Assembly: GCF_932526225.1 (NCBI RefSeq)
Contig: NC_064037.1
Coordinates: 2,356,001-2,420,000, forward strand
Reading direction: 5' to 3'
From: Nematostella vectensis
Lineage: Eukaryota > Cnidaria > Anthozoa > Actiniaria > Edwardsiidae
DNA: 64,000 nucleotides
The position numbers and the translations under genes were made by a program. Below, in pieces: positions 1 to 13,325 of the stretch; position 1 is the first letter of the stretch, and each line of letters starts with the position of its first letter. Below the pieces are notes generated by a model that worked only from the letters and a program-made list of their open reading frames with translations, was not told where the DNA came from and did not search any database.

Positions 1-1408
1 AACTTTGTAGCATTGACAACTTCGAGGGTGGTAAATATTCTTGGCACATTTTGCAAAAATGCAAGCACCCAAATAAAAATTTCAGTATTTGGCGACCTCA
101 TAATTTCTGGGGCCCCTCATAAGGGAATAACTGTTCGCACTGGCCTCCAAAGAGGGTATTAAAGCAACAAAAATATTTTGCGCGCTACCGGATATTCGAT
201 GGATGCCTATTTTTATCATCATACTTTACGACTATAGTGATTCTTCGTCTGCTCACACAAGATAATGTAGACTAAGCTCCAAGTGTCTCTCTCTCCGAGT
301 CCCATACGGTCACTGAGAGAGTGAGGGAGACTGTGCGAAAGTCTTGACATACTGTAATCCGTATGTTTAATCTATTTAGGCTTATCCGTAGCAAGTAGGT
401 CCAAATTCCTCAAGTCTATCGCTTAGCGATGGCCTTTCACAATTTTGCTTGGATTATGATCGCTTATTATATCAACAGTTGATGAGGTTGTAAATCTCGC
501 TCACTCTCATGATCCCGATTGATGTGATTTCACTCGCGATTACCTGATGGTAAAACTAACATAACAATCGCGTTTGCACGCTATGCGTCCCGATGAATCA
601 TGGCTTTCGCCCTTAGGCGGACCCTGAGCAATCTACGGAGGAAATTGCTTAACTATGTGATTATTAGATTACAGTAACCGCTATTCAAAGAAGCTCTTTG
701 GATAACATTTTGAAATGAGGTAAAAGGGGAACGTTGAAATCAAAGACAAGTTAAACAAATGTGGGATTTATGAGGGGAAATCAAGAGGAAGGGTAAGTAC
801 TATCGGCACGTGATGCCTACGGACGAGATTCCTTTCTTAAAAATCCTCTACGGGTCTTTTTGTACACTGCGCGAATGATTGCAAATTCAACATAAAATGA
901 AGGTACATAAGAACTCAATTGGGAATGGATGGTTTTGATAGTACGCGCACACGGTTTTTATTGTAAGGTGTGCACCTTTGGAATTTTTTACTGTCTCATT
1001 CGTTACGTATTTCGACGAAAGGTATTTAGACACCAGAAGTATGTCAGTGTTGCGCTTCAAGTAAAGCTTCTTTGATAAAATAATCACTATGATAAAAAAA
1101 GAGCGCCTTAAAATTTTCTACAACTAAGGTTTTATTTAATAAAACTTCGAAAGGCAACTCCCGTTGAAGATTTATTGCGCTGTTCTAGGGTGATGTATGT
1201 ACGTGTGATATGTCAAGTGCGTCCGTAAGTCCTTCCATAAAGCTATCAGCTGTCTACACTCGTCCTAACGGTGCGCAATGAAGTTCCTAATCCACTCAAA
1301 CTCGGCGCTTTCGATACGTCCTTGCACATCGCGCGCAAATAAGATCAAGGTATAGGCATGGTAGACGCATTGTTAACAAAAGCTGAGATAAAGAAAAAAG
1401 TATCCTAC
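1..1408. other. No recognisable gene; probable intron of the gene starting at 1499
   Basis: I see no convincing exon. The stretch lies downstream, on the minus strand, of the signal-peptide exon at 1409-1499, so it is probably its first intron, with later exons outside the window. Short open frames here have no family features and no paired splice sites. Confidence 0.4.
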
Positions 1409-1499
1409 CTGGGCTTTCTAGTCGTGCGTTCTGCATCTCCACGGACTCCATCATCAGAAATGAGATGGCAAATATGAATACCGCTGCAGCAGAGCCCAT
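1409..1499 (-). CDS. First coding exon of a secreted or membrane protein (partial)
   Basis: The frame opens at 1499 with MGSAAAVFIFAISFLMMES, a hydrophobic stretch typical of a signal peptide, and runs 30 codons plus one base to a good splice donor (CAG|GTAGGA) at 1408. A TATATAAA box lies about 105 bases upstream at 1604-1611. The remaining exons were not found and probably lie beyond the left edge. The product cannot be identified from this exon. The call rests on signal-peptide character, donor and TATA box together. Confidence 0.5.
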
Positions 1500-1603
1500 G
1501 TTTTCTCCTTGATCCTTCTCCCTATGTCCTTATCAGCTTGATTAGGCGCGCACAAGTCTTGCCGATATCTCGGTCTATCTGCCGTAATTGTTTACGTCGT
1601 GGG

Positions 1604-1611
1604 TTTATATA
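1604..1611 (-). promoter_or_regulatory. TATA box of the minus-strand signal-peptide gene
   Basis: The minus strand reads TATATAAA about 105 bases before the ATG at 1499. Spacing fits a TATA box with a short 5' leader. Confidence 0.45.
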
Positions 1612-4083
1612 CCCGCATATTGGTCTGACTGTGAGCGTCTCAGCACGCCGTCTGGACCTCAGAGGTGAGGTGGCGATAAGTAATGCGCTTCGACGGCAGG
1701 CTACGCCCCCTGAAGTGATACCCCTTAATCATGATAACAAAATGATAACGTTAAAGTGAAATAAAAATATCACAAAGGAGAGTAGGAAGGGTTATGCGTG
1801 CACTTAGAAAATAATTTAAAACTACAACAACGAAATAAGAATGTAGCTAAACGAAATAAGTACGAAGCTAAAGAAACAAGCCTGCTTTCACGATACGGTA
1901 ATGAAAATATGCGATTAGAAATAATCTATAAATCCATAAATTTCCACCAGGTAAAGGTCAATAAGAATAAAAGATAATAAGAGTAAACATGGAAGATGTG
2001 GCGAGTAATACTACGCCATTTTTTGAAGACCATGATTGAAAACAAAAGGAAAGATCCTAATCACATAATAGGAACCCAAGGGCCGCATGTCATCTTTCCA
2101 AGTTAATCCAAATTGTAAGCGCAACAGGTTTTATACACTACTCAAGCAAGGATTATTTCTTTGTGTCCGCTATTTTAGCATAGCTGTGATTCATTTCTTA
2201 AAATATCCATGTGGTCTTTATTAATAGCGTTTGTGGTTTCCGATATTTCACTCCCATCCTAGAAGGTTATCGCTGAAAGACACGTAAAGCTCCTCGCAAA
2301 ATCAGAACCGGTTATTACCAGCGGGGAGAAAGGCCTCGCTTGCGGTGGTTATCTAACACTTACATGTCTCCGCACACGTCATTATAAGAAAATATTGTTG
2401 CTTTTAGAGGAGTATATTCCTGTAGAAAGCGCCTTTTTCAGAATCAAGACCGGTTTACCAGCGGGGAGAAAGACCTCGCTTGCGGTAGTTACCTTATCAC
2501 TTGATTGTGTCCGCACCCATTATTATAGTTTTAAGATATTGTTGATTTGGATGGGCATTTTCCTGTGGAAATCCTGTATGAAATAAAAGGTCAATTACAC
2601 TAATAAATTGCATTGATTTTTTCTGATTGCTGATCCTTGATGGACATTTTTCCTGTTCAATGAAAGGTCAATATATAATCATGACATCTTGTTATGTTTT
2701 ACAAAGTGATAATGTGAGGCGGAGCACACTTTTTTGCGAGTGCGTGCGTGTGGGTTAGTAGTCTCCTTCCTGCGTCCTGTGTATTATGTATTTAGCATTT
2801 GGTATCGGAATGTGAGCCCAGAAGAAGTTTATTGCGGTGATACCTCGTACGCCTGTACGCTCCCCACTTTTAAACACAATAGCAAATCTTGTTCCAATTT
2901 AGGCAACCGCCGCGGTTCCCAAAGGCGCACTTTCCTTTACGCAGAACCGACCTCACGAATAACGGCACGCTCAACATAAAACAACAAAATGTGGGCTAAA
3001 TTCTTAATAACAGTGAAAGATTAAAGCTCGCGGAAAGATAAAAGCTTGGCGTACAGGACAAGAAATACAGGGCAAAAAACGTGGAGTCAAAGGGCAAGTC
3101 AAACCTGAATCAGCCATTCTGACTTCCAGATGCGTGTGGTAGAGTCCACCGAGTTCCCGGACTCTCTCGTTCTTGTCTGGAATTCAGGCTACATAAAAAC
3201 CGGTCTTGTGCTGATACAAGAAAAAATGTTCATTATTTTTCTTGTTTTTTGTTTTCTGATCTGTGGTTAGGCACCGGTTAGGGTAATAAGCTGAAACAGG
3301 TTTTGTTTTATTTGTTCCTTACGGGTTTAGTTTCATTATTTTAGGTTCATTTTAGGTTCATTATTTTAATGTTCCCTATAAAACTAATCAAATTACTGAG
3401 AGACAATATTCATCACCTTATACAAAAAGTGACTCACCCCCTATTGTCTATTGTCTGGAATGTTGTGTTTGGGGACAGGCACTTCCTCTATTACCTCAAC
3501 CCTTCGTTTTAATGTACACCGTTAGATGCTAAGAATAAATGAAATAATTCATTTTACTGAGTGTATAATATTACGTTTCGGCAAAGCTGTCTTCATCAGG
3601 GATAACAAATTAAAGGAATAACGGATATAATATGACGAGAAAAACAAGAGTTCCTCCGTTACGTGCAGAGAAGACGGGGTCGTCCTAATCCACGCAACTC
3701 TCATCGTCACGCAAGTGTGACCCAGGCACGCCCTAATGAGCCTCGTCCGGTTGACCGTGGTTTATCGCACGTTAGCCATACTTAATATAAGAACCGGGAA
3801 GCTATTATATACACATCAACGTGGCACGAATATCACATCTCTTAGTGGCCAAGCCTCGAAGTTGAATAGTCTTTTTAGGATGTTTTGGGAAAAATCATGA
3901 GGAGCACGTATATGCCTCTGTTCGACAGTTTTGCTCTTCCTCAAAGAGATCATAATCAACTGTAAGACGACATTCCAACATGACGACGTCCTTGGCCGAA
4001 ATGGCGCGCTCCCTGTCTGTGGTTGATTAATAGCAGCCAGGTTGGCAGTGCGGGGTTGTGGGGGAGGAGAGGGAGTCGGTCGA
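1612..4083. other. Intergenic, with a diverged direct repeat
   Basis: No supported gene. A segment of about 130-140 bases around 2300-2420 recurs at about 2440-2560; both copies share the blocks ACCAGCGGGGAGAAAG and CCTCGCTTGCGGT. At 3655-3783 on the plus strand a short arginine-rich open stretch ends in a stop after an acceptor-like site; it could be a terminal exon but I do not recognise it. Confidence 0.4.
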
Positions 4084-4437
4084 TCAACAGCAGGAGGGGG
4101 TGCGGGGACACATCAAAGAAATTTCCAGAGGCGCGTTATAGACTCCTTCGCAGCCCCCAGCAGTCATAGTCACACAAAACTTTCCGTCTAGAGAGCGTTG
4201 TGAGATTCTGTCCGCTGCGAAGGAGTCTACAGGCTTTTTATAGAATCTTACACATACTGAATTGGCCCATCTCTTGTAGGGGGAATGGGTGTGGTGGGTG
4301 AATGGACAAGCATGCCTTTTGGTTTTTTTCCTACGTGATGATAATGTGTAGTGGATGTATAACCATAATAGCTTTTTCGTGCCGTGGATGAGCTCAATGA
4401 AGGCATTAGTCACTGCGATATCTAGAAGAAACCCCAT
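4084..4437 (-). pseudogene. Possible decayed piggyBac-like transposase C-terminal fragment
   Basis: A 117-residue frame begins MGFLLDIAVTNAFIEL. The block FLLDIAVTNAF resembles the conserved segment after the catalytic core of piggyBac-family transposases. The rest of the frame, including scattered cysteines, does not clearly match the family's zinc finger, and there is no upstream catalytic region. A short inverted repeat (GACTCCTTCGCAGC and its complement) lies inside at about 4141 and 4216. It may be a relic, or chance. Confidence 0.25.
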
Positions 4438-4562
4438 CTCTCTTTTGAAGAGTATAATTATTCCTAAAAACTAGATCCTAGACTAAGGGCCCAAGCCCTG
4501 AGCCTCTGTTCTTGACTCTACTCTAATTATAAATAACAAAGATTTTACAACATTTGTTACCG

Positions 4563-4568
4563 TTTATT
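4563..4568 (-). terminator. Poly(A) signal of CFAP73
   Basis: The minus strand reads AATAAA about 142 bases after the CFAP73 stop codon. Confidence 0.5.
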
Positions 4569-4709
4569 AGACATTCTCCATGCCATAGAGCAGGACTTCA
4601 CAACGACAGTATTTACAACAACTCATATCTATTTACAAAATTTAACATAAGGTGTAATTTACACGAAAATAAAAGCATATCTAAGGCGTCTGTGGTGACA
4701 GGACGTGCG

Positions 4710-7700
4710 CTAGCCCGCCGTATTAGCGCCTGACGCCGTGATGGCGTTTTCCGCGCGTTTGATATCGAGAGTGATTTGCGTCAGATCTTGGATGAATACT
4801 TGGATCTGGAAAAAGGAAAAGTATATTAGGTCAATGGTAGCATTATGGATTTAGAGATGAGAATAAGATATGAAGACCAGTTTTGACTTATGTCCAGGCA
4901 GCGTACAACTAGGCGAGGACATACTTGATGTCTAACTGCCGTTAGATTTCTGTACTTTATCAAATACTTTTTTTTTTCTTTCCTACCTTAGCCATGAAAA
5001 GTCTATAGCGAGGTTTAACTCTAGGGCGGTTATGCACACGTTGGTTACCTCATGGTTGTCCCAGAAATCCTCACAGTTAAATCTAACTGGCTCTACGGCA
5101 GCTGTAATTATATGTCCCGTGCACGCCCTTACCTTATCCAGCTGTTTATCGGTCATGTCCACCATCCCTGTCTGTCCTAGGTGTCTATTCACTAGCATAA
5201 ACAAGTTGTGTGTTGCCCTGCAAGACAACAATATCAAAGCCTTATTGTGTAATCCCAGAAAATTTCCACCCCCCCCCCCCTCCCCCCATTGAGGGGATTG
5301 GAAATTCTGGGCTGGTGAGGGGTTCAAACGCCCAGGAATTTCAAGAGGCAAGGGGGGCTAAAATGTCCTTTTTCCTTAACAGTTACTGTATTTGTTTTTT
5401 TTCCAGGGGTTGGAAATTCCATATGGGTGGGGTCATACCTCTGACCTCTTCAATAGTGGGGGGAATGGATATTTTCTGAAACTACACATTGACTCAGCAA
5501 ACAGAATCCACCCAACACTCAAAAGCTCAAAATAAATATTTTTTGCTAGAATGTCAGATTAACCATTCGATCAGCAAAGTTCTCTTATATTGGTATATTG
5601 GCTTTAATCACTGTGGTATTCTATTTAAGTGGACGATCAAGCCGAGAAGGGGTGGTGCTTCTGGAATCCCTGAGCTCCCTAGCTATGGGTGCGACTAGCT
5701 ATGGGTGCGACTAGCTATGGGTGTGACTAGCTTCGGGTGTGACTAGCTATGGGTGCGACTAGCTATGGGTGCGACTAGCTATGGGTGCGACTAGCTATGG
5801 GTGCGACTAGCTATGGGTGCGACTAGCTATGGGTGCGACTAGCTATGGGTGCGACTAGCTATGGGTGCGACTAGCTATGGGTGCGACTAGCTATGGGTGC
5901 GACTAGCTATGGGTGCGACTAGCTATGGGTGCGACTAGCTATGGGTGCGACTAGCTATGGGTGCGACTAGCTATGGGTGCGACTAGCTATGGGTGCGACT
6001 AGCTATGGGTGCGACTAGCTATGGGTGCGACTAGCTATGGGTGCGACTAGCTATGGGTGCGACTAGCTATGGGTGCGACTAGCTTCGGGTGCGACTAGCT
6101 GTGGGTGCGACTAGCTGTGGGTGCGACTAGCTGTGGGTGCGACTAGCTGTGGGTGCGACTAGCTATGGGTGTGACTAGCAATGGGTGCGACTAGCTATGG
6201 GTGCGACTAGCTATGGGTGCGACTAGCTATGGGTGCGACTAGCTGTGGGTGCGACTAGCTATGGGTGCGACTAGCTATGGGTGCGACTAGCTATGGGTGC
6301 GACTAGCTATGGGTGCGACTAGCTATGGGTGCGACTAGCTGTGGGTGCGACTAGCTGTGGGTGCGACTAGCTGTGGGTGGGACTAGCTGTGGGTGGGACT
6401 AGCTGTGGGTGGGACTAGCTGTGGGTGGGACTAGCTGTGGGTGGGACTAGCTGTGGGTGGGACTAGCTATGGGTGCGACTAGCTATGGGTGCGACTAGCT
6501 ATGGGTGCGACTAGCTGTGGGTGCGACTAGCTGTGGGTGCGACTAGCTGTGGGTGCGACTAGCTGTGGGTGCGACTAGCTATGGGTGCGACTAGCTATGG
6601 GTGCGACTAGCTATGGGTGCGACTAGCTATGGGTGCGACTAGCTATGGGTGCGACTAGCTGTGGGTGCGACTAGCTGTGGGTGCGACTAGCTGTGGGTGC
6701 GACTAGCTGTGGGTGGGACTAGCTGTGGGTGGGACTAGCTGTGGGTGGGACTAGCTGTGGGTGGGACTAGCTGTGGGTGGGACTAGCTGTGGGTGGGACT
6801 AGCTATGGGTGCGACTAGCTATGGGTGCGACTAGCTATGGGTGCGACTAGCTATGGGTGCGACTAGCTATGGGTGCGACTAGCTATGGGTGCGACTAGCT
6901 ATGGGTGCGACTAGCTATGGGTGCGACCAGCTATGGGTGCGACCAGCTATGGGTGCGACCAGCTATGGGTGCGACCGGCTGTGGGTGCGACCAGCTGTGG
7001 GTGCGACCAGCTGTGGGTGCGACCAGCTGTGGGTGCGACCAGCTGTGGGTGCGACTGCGACCAGCTGTGGGTGCGACTGCGACCAGCTGTGGGTGCGACT
7101 GCGACCAGCTGTGGGTGCGACTGCGACCAGCTGTGGGTGCGACCAGCTATGGATGTGACTAGCTGTGGGTGTGATTAGCTATGGGTGCGACTAGCTATGG
7201 GTGCGACTAGCTGTGGGTGCGACTAGCTATGGGTGCGACTAGCTTCGGGTGGGACTAGCTGTGGGTGGGACTAGCTATGGGTGTGACTAGCTATGGGTGC
7301 GACTAGCTATGGGTGCGACTAGCTTCGGGTGCGACTAGCTTCGGGTGGGACTAGCTATGGGTGCGACTAGCTATGGGTGCGACTAGCTGTGGGTGCGACT
7401 AGCTGTGGGTGGGACTAGCTTCGGGTGTGACTAGCTGCGGGTGTAGCTATGGGTGCGACTAGCTATGGGTGGGACTAGCTATGGGTGCGACTAGCTATGG
7501 GTGGAACTAGCTATGGGTGCGACTAGCTATGGGTGTGACTAGCTATGGGTGCGAGTAGCTATGGGTGCGACTAGCTATGGGTGCGACTAGCTATGGGTGC
7601 GACTAGCTATGGGTGCGACTAGCTATGGGTGCGACTAGCTATGGGTGTGACTAGCTTCGGGTGTGACTAGCTGCGGGTGTGACTAGCTATGGGTGCGACT

Positions 7701-10700
7701 AGCTTCGGGTGGGACTAGCTATGGGTGCGACTAGCTATGGGTGCGACTAGCTATGGGTGCGACTAGCTATGGGTGTGACTAGCTTCGGGTGTGACTAGCT
7801 GCGGGTGTGACTAGCTATGGGTGTGACTTGTGACTTAAAGGTATTGTAGTTACACAATGGTAGGGTTGTATAATACATGAAGGAATTAGAAAGTGGTTAA
7901 TTTGTTGACAATTGTTGATGAAAGTTCACCAAATATTGAGATAGCAGTAAAAAGAAAACAGGGTTTCAGTATATATACCACTTACATCTTTATTCTTCCC
8001 AAGAGTAATGTTTTCTTGGCTGCTGTATTCTTGATGTGTGTCCATTGAGATTCCCTGATGATACATAAAACTCAATAGACATAAATATCAAAAACTATTT
8101 CTTCAACACCCTGACACCAAAGTCTGAAGCTATGATTGTCACATATTTTCTTAGAAAGGAAAAATAGGCTTCTTACCATTTGACAGCCACACTCTGCGTT
8201 TTTTCAAGTTTAGTTTGTAGATTTGCAAGCTGAAAACAGGATGACATTACATTGTAGACATTGTAAACCGTGGAATATACAACAAAAAGTAATAATTTTG
8301 AGATAAATAGGAGTCCTTACCTGGTTGTTATAGTTGAGGATTTCATTATTTTTCTCCTGTAAAAAAATGATAAATATTATTAAAACATTGGCATTTCTAA
8401 GGGAATAGACTCAGTAACTTTAAAAGCATTTTACACTTTTACTCTAAGGATAATGATGACAAGGGGAACTCAGTTAAAGAATTAAATATACTGACCTCAG
8501 TAAACTTTATTAACCTTGCTTTTTCTTTTTCATACTTTTCTTGATTTTTCAATTCTCTTTCCAATAGATCCTGAAAAAGTGAAGGAAAGATGGCAGTGAA
8601 CAGAAGATTTGTTTAAGTGTGAGATGTGTACAAGATGAGGTCATCATGAGTGAGGATGCAGTGATATTTGATTGTTTTCCATTTCAGTGACCATTAGTAG
8701 TACACACCCCCTACACACCAAATCAGACGCTTCACATGAATATGTACGAGATTTACCTGATGAGTTGCAGTCAAGGTGTCATATCTGGCGATGATCTCTC
8801 TTATTTCTTGAAACTGAAGATTAAAGATCACAATAAAACAAGTTATTAATGTAGATTTTAATATTCTGTGAGACCTCTACCCATAATAATCTCCACCTGC
8901 TAAAAGCTTCCTGGCCTCAGCAATTCAAACTGAGGAAGAACATTTGGTGAGTATTAATCTGTCAAGTGCCTAGCAGATGGGTGGCGTGGATGGAAACCAT
9001 TTCAGTGCTGGCCAATGAAGACTCTTCATACATAGATCAACTCTAAACTGGAAAAAAATCTATTAAGTGGAAACATCTTAGGGTCCTGGCCCCGTACGCA
9101 GTTCTGCTCAAGGTTAAACCAATCAGCTATCGATCTATGATTTGGGGTTTGCACGCCGCAGATCTGCGTGGTTTGAGCCAATCAGACGTTATAGATCTCC
9201 GTGACATATTTATTTTTAATCAATATGTTTGATTGAAAATACGAAACTAAGCTGAGTAGATTAACCAAGTGGCTAAGATGCTCTGCGCTAGGTAGCAGTT
9301 CACGTGGATTCCGATATCACGCTCAATACTGGATTCGCTGATACATGAGCAGTCCTGCGCGACAGGAAGTGAATAATTGTATCATTATTGGCTAATGCAA
9401 GCGCAGGACTGCGCTTTTTGTCTTGTGAGCACTTGCAATGATAAGCACTCCAACTTGCATTGCTTCACGTTATAGTCGGTTTGATCATTCTGACTTTATT
9501 TTTGATTTGATAAGATAGCATCCACTTTGCTAACAGTGAAGTGCAAAATGGTTTCGCACCACTTTCATAACTATATAGTGACATGTTTATTTTTTATCAA
9601 TATGTTTGAGTTAAAAAACGAAACTAAGCCGAGTAGGGCAGGGACAAGGGCATAGCTGCTCTGCGCTAGGTAGCAGTTCACGTGGGTTCCGATATCACGC
9701 TAAATACGGGATTCGCTGATACATGAGCAGTCCTGCGCAACAGGAAGTAAATACTTGTATCATTATTGGCAAATGTGAGCGCAGGGCTGCGCTCAAGTTT
9801 TGCCGTTTCACGTTACTTTCATAACGAGCCCGAAATTTCTAAAAATAAGTGAGTACTTAACAGATAAATGAGAAGTACTCTGGATATAGTGACACGTTTA
9901 CTTTTAATCAATATGTTAGAGTTAAAATACGAAACTAAGCCGAGTAGATTAACCAAGTGGCAGGGACAAGGGTAAGCTGCTCTGCGCTAGGTACCACGTC
10001 CCTGTTACCAGTTCATGTGGGTTCCGATATCACGCTAAATACGGGATTCAGTGATACATGAGCAGTCCTGCGCGAATGGATATGAATAATTGTATCATTA
10101 TTGGCAAATGTGAGCGCAGGGCTGCGCTTTGTCTTGTGACCACTTGCAATGATAAGCACTCCAACTCGCGTTGCTTCGCGTTATAGCCGGCTTGAACATT
10201 CTGAGTTTACTGTTAATCGACCAAAGATGGATATTTGTATGGAAGGGATAGCAAAAGATAATCGAAAGCAAAGTAACAAGTCAGCCGTGGCCGATTAAGA
10301 CTTTCCAAGCTCCCAGTTGAAATTGGAAACTAAAGCAAGGACTCTTCTGGGATACAAGGTATTTATAGAGATATCATAAACTCCGAAAATAAGTAAGGCA
10401 TTATATTGGAGTTAATCGATTAACTCTAAGGAGGAGATACACGAAGGATGTTCAAGTATTTGAGAACACTGTTCTTAACGCGCCAAAACAATCCCGCCAA
10501 ATTAGCACCCTTCAAGTAAGCTAAAAATAATACACATATCAAACACAAAAAGTATCAATTTGAGAAACTATAATAATAAAAGAAGACCTGTGGAAATAAT
10601 GTCGCTCCTTTTTAGCTTGTTGTATTTAGTCAAAGGAAGGTGGTTTCGTTCAGAGACTTTCAGAGGTTTTGTTTTACCTTTTGTTTGAGAATTAACAAAG

Positions 10701-12354
10701 GCTTTGACCTCTGTTGACATGTAATAACCAGATATTTATGTCATACAAAGTAGTCTGGTTATTGTATGTCAACACCTCCTTGATGTCACAGAGATCTATA
10801 ACATCTGATTGGCTCAAACCGTGCAGATCTGCGCTGTGAAAACCCCAAATCATAGCTCGATAGCTGATTGGTTTAACCTTGAGCAGAACTGCGTACGGGG
10901 CCAGGACCCTAAGATGTTTCCACTTAATAAGTTTTTTTTCCAGTTTAGAGTTGATCTCTGTTTTCAAGGTTTTTTTATCACAGAAGCCAGAAGGTGATTC
11001 AGCTGATAGAAACTGTCAGCTAGAATCCACGATGTTGATGACCCTGGCAACAGAATGCTGATGATGCAGATGATGCATGTGATGATGCATATGCAATTGG
11101 ATATAATGCAGCTGTCGTCGACGATCTAAATCATCCCAATTGCCCCGCTCACCTCTTCTGCATTTTCCAGAACTTTTTCCAGGTACTGTTGGTATATAAT
11201 ATACTTTTCCAGCCTGTGCTGGACTTTGTCTCTGCCTTTCATAAGGCCTGATGTGTCCTCTTTTAATCTGAAATGGTTCAGCAGGCAATAATTAAAAGAT
11301 CACAACTGTTCAGCTTTAGTCATCCTAGCAAAAAATAGAAAGCATTAATTTGAATCGGGAAAGCTTTAACAATAATTTGTGTATATTTAGGAGGTTATTT
11401 TAAAATTTCATCACAAAGTCTGTCAATAACCAAGACGTGGCCGACTACAGCTGTTTAAAACAGCTCATCACCTTAAAGCAGCAGAAACATGTATTTATCT
11501 TATGTTACCTTGCAATCTCGCAGTCTTTCGCTCTTCGCATGTCTCTCTCTTCCTGAGCCTTCTTCAGAGCTCTGGCTCTTTTAGAGTCATTTTCCTAGAT
11601 ACAATAAACATAAAATACTCTAAATTGCTGCACACATTAATTTGAATAGTTGTTAAAATAGTTTTAAACATTTACTGGTCAATATGGGAAATCTATGGTT
11701 TGATTTTAAAAAGAGTAAAGCTCTTTAAAAACCAAGGAACATGTCTCACATTTCAACATTTTTCTTTGTGAGATCTGTTACTATGAGATAATAATTGTAA
11801 ATTTATTATTGGAAAAATATAAGCAGAGACCAGCATCTGAATTTGTCAAAAATTATTACCGCCCAAAAATCAATAATATTCACCCAAATTTATTTTGATT
11901 TGATTTTACCTTCAAAAACTTGTCAAACTTGAGCAAAGATTCTCTGAGTTGATATTCTTTTCTTTCCAACTCCTCTCTTCTCTGTTGTAAGCTTTCCATC
12001 TTCATTTGAAACTCCTGAAAACAAAAATTGTCTCAGATAAGTAAATACATCGACTTTTTTTTATGTTTTAATAGCTGCCAAGATGAAGACTTTACCTCTT
12101 TTTGAGCCCCAAGAGCTTGTTCGACCTCAGACATCTCTCTACGCTTTTCCAGAAGCCTTGTTGCGGGTGTGAGGTGGTCATCCTCGCGTTCAGGCATTTT
12201 ACTGCGAAAAATATCCGCCAAAACAATGAACTCCTTACGAAAATAAGCTGACATTTTGCCATTGAGCTCAACAACAAACACGAAAAAATCATACTTACAC
12301 GAGGAGTTTGTCCTCAAAAGTAGTCCTAAAGTATTCTTCCAAGTTTACAGTCAT
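4710..12354 (-). CDS. CFAP73: Cilia- and flagella-associated protein 73 (CCDC42-like)
   Basis: Twelve coding exons: 12354-12299, 12201-12096, 12014-11910, 11594-11509, 11267-11153, 8813-8757, 8570-8496, 8356-8321, 8229-8177, 8054-7986, 5217-5133, 4805-4710. They join in frame to 312 residues plus stop; the human protein is of similar length (about 308). The N-terminus EEYFRTTFEDKLLV and the block LLEKRREMSEVEQALGAQKE match the start of CFAP73 as I recall it. The segment LRESLLKFDKFLK, the block HNLFMLVNRHLGQ and the tail IQVFIQDLTQITLDIK match its middle and C-terminus. Nearly the whole chain is predicted coiled coil (DUF4200 family). In other organisms the protein belongs to the MIA complex at axonemal inner dynein arm I1/f. 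Start: the only ATG giving this N-terminus, followed by a GTAAGT donor. The long introns 5 and 10 carry the inverted-repeat element and the 16-bp minisatellite. Confidence 0.93.
5688..7830. repeat. 16-bp minisatellite in CFAP73 intron 10
   Basis: About 130 tandem copies of GCGACTAGCTATGGGT with variants (CTGTGGG, CTTCGGG, GTGGGAC, GACCAGCT). Variants are clustered: a block of about 320 bases (five CTATGGG units, three CTGTGGGTGC units, six CTGTGGGTGGG units) near 6340 recurs near 6660. Around 7050-7130 some units are enlarged to 22 bp by an extra GCGACT. Open frames across the array are repeat artefacts. Confidence 0.97.
9034..10957. mobile_element. 1.9-kb non-autonomous element with long terminal inverted repeats
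   Basis: The left end (about 9034-9205) is the imperfect reverse complement of the right end (about 10785-10957), pairing over about 165 bases; both contain AGATCAACTCTAAACTGG and TTAGGGTCCTGGCCCCGTAC. Between them are three tandem copies of a unit of about 300 bases starting near 9205, 9580 and 9890, each carrying GATACATGAGCAGTCCTGCG and the inverted GCGCAGGACTGCGC. No transposase frame is present. A clear target duplication was not found. It sits in CFAP73 intron 5. Confidence 0.75.
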
Positions 12355-13325
12355 CTTGGTCTGTATTTTTACCTACTGATTTAAAATCTACCACAAATTA
12401 AGAATAAAAAACCTAAGAAGTATTTTTGTCGTTCACTTCCATTACAACATGGCGGCCGATTTCCTTGACAACAAAACATTCTTTTGCGCATGCGTGATAC
12501 AGAACGTAAATTCGAACGCTTGTCATCTGCGGGGGTATGGTTAGGCAATTCGATAATTTGATCGCAAATCGCAACCATGAGCCTTTTTCATTACATATCT
12601 TACCTCCCTAAATAATAATTATTGTGAATTTACACAAAATGAAACTAGAAATGTGCCTTGTTGTTTTGAATTTACAAATTAGGATTTTTTATGCAAGTTT
12701 TGGACAGGAGAACATCACAACAAAATTGCATAATAATTTTTTCCTCTTAAATGTTCATACTTGAAAAAGAGCCAATTAAAAAAAGTTTTCAACTAAACAA
12801 TCGATTTTACGGTTGGCCCCCATAGGGCCCAATGCCTCCTATCTTTTTCTCTTATAGTATGAGGAAATGGTGCGCGACTGCATACATGAGATTTTTCTCT
12901 AAATAATCTTATTTCACATCAAGTTAAGCAGGGAATTAGATATTAAGTACTTGGCGAGTGATGACAACAAAATATCATATGCCACTTTAATTCTTAATGC
13001 CACTTTTTGTAAAGATATATAGAAATTGGTTGCCTTTGTCCCAGCTTTCATAAATAGGAAAAAATTAACTAAAAAAGCCAAAATTCCAGAGGTATGGAAT
13101 TTGGCCTCACAGTTTTAGTGTTCTGAGTAAGAAAAAATTGGTTAGGAAGGCGTGGAACCAACAACCATTGTACAAAATTGGGGCTTGTTTAGTATATATC
13201 CGCAGTGCGCATGCCCAAGGTTTTTCCGTTAGTCAGTAAAACACCTTGTTTTTCTGGAATCATGTTTATTTCTATCATACAAAAAAAACCTAAAACTTTA
13301 CATTCCAAGTATTTACAGTGTAGTC
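12355..13325. other. Spacer between KAT8 (3' end) and CFAP73 (5' end)
   Basis: Both neighbours are on the minus strand, so this holds the CFAP73 promoter and KAT8 downstream sequence. At about 12449 the plus strand reads CAACATGGCGGCCGA, a YY1-type site with an ATG opening a 31-codon frame that I judge non-coding. No TATA box was seen near the CFAP73 start. Confidence 0.5.

Noticed and set aside
4983..5351. A 122-codon minus-strand frame covering a CFAP73 exon
   Set aside because: Only 5217-5133 is coding; the rest reads through the GTAAGG donor, and joining to the exon at 4805 restores the family C-terminus.
6889..7178. Cys/Gly-rich repeat proteins (SCGCD-type) on the plus strand
   Set aside because: Pure translation of the 16-bp minisatellite inside a CFAP73 intron.
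5688..7830. CRISPR array
   Set aside because: Direct tandem units without unique spacers, in an animal genome.
12449..12545. Plus-strand 31-codon frame starting ATGGCGGCC
   Set aside because: Very short, ends quickly, no donor in a useful place; the motif is better read as a YY1-type site near the CFAP73 promoter.
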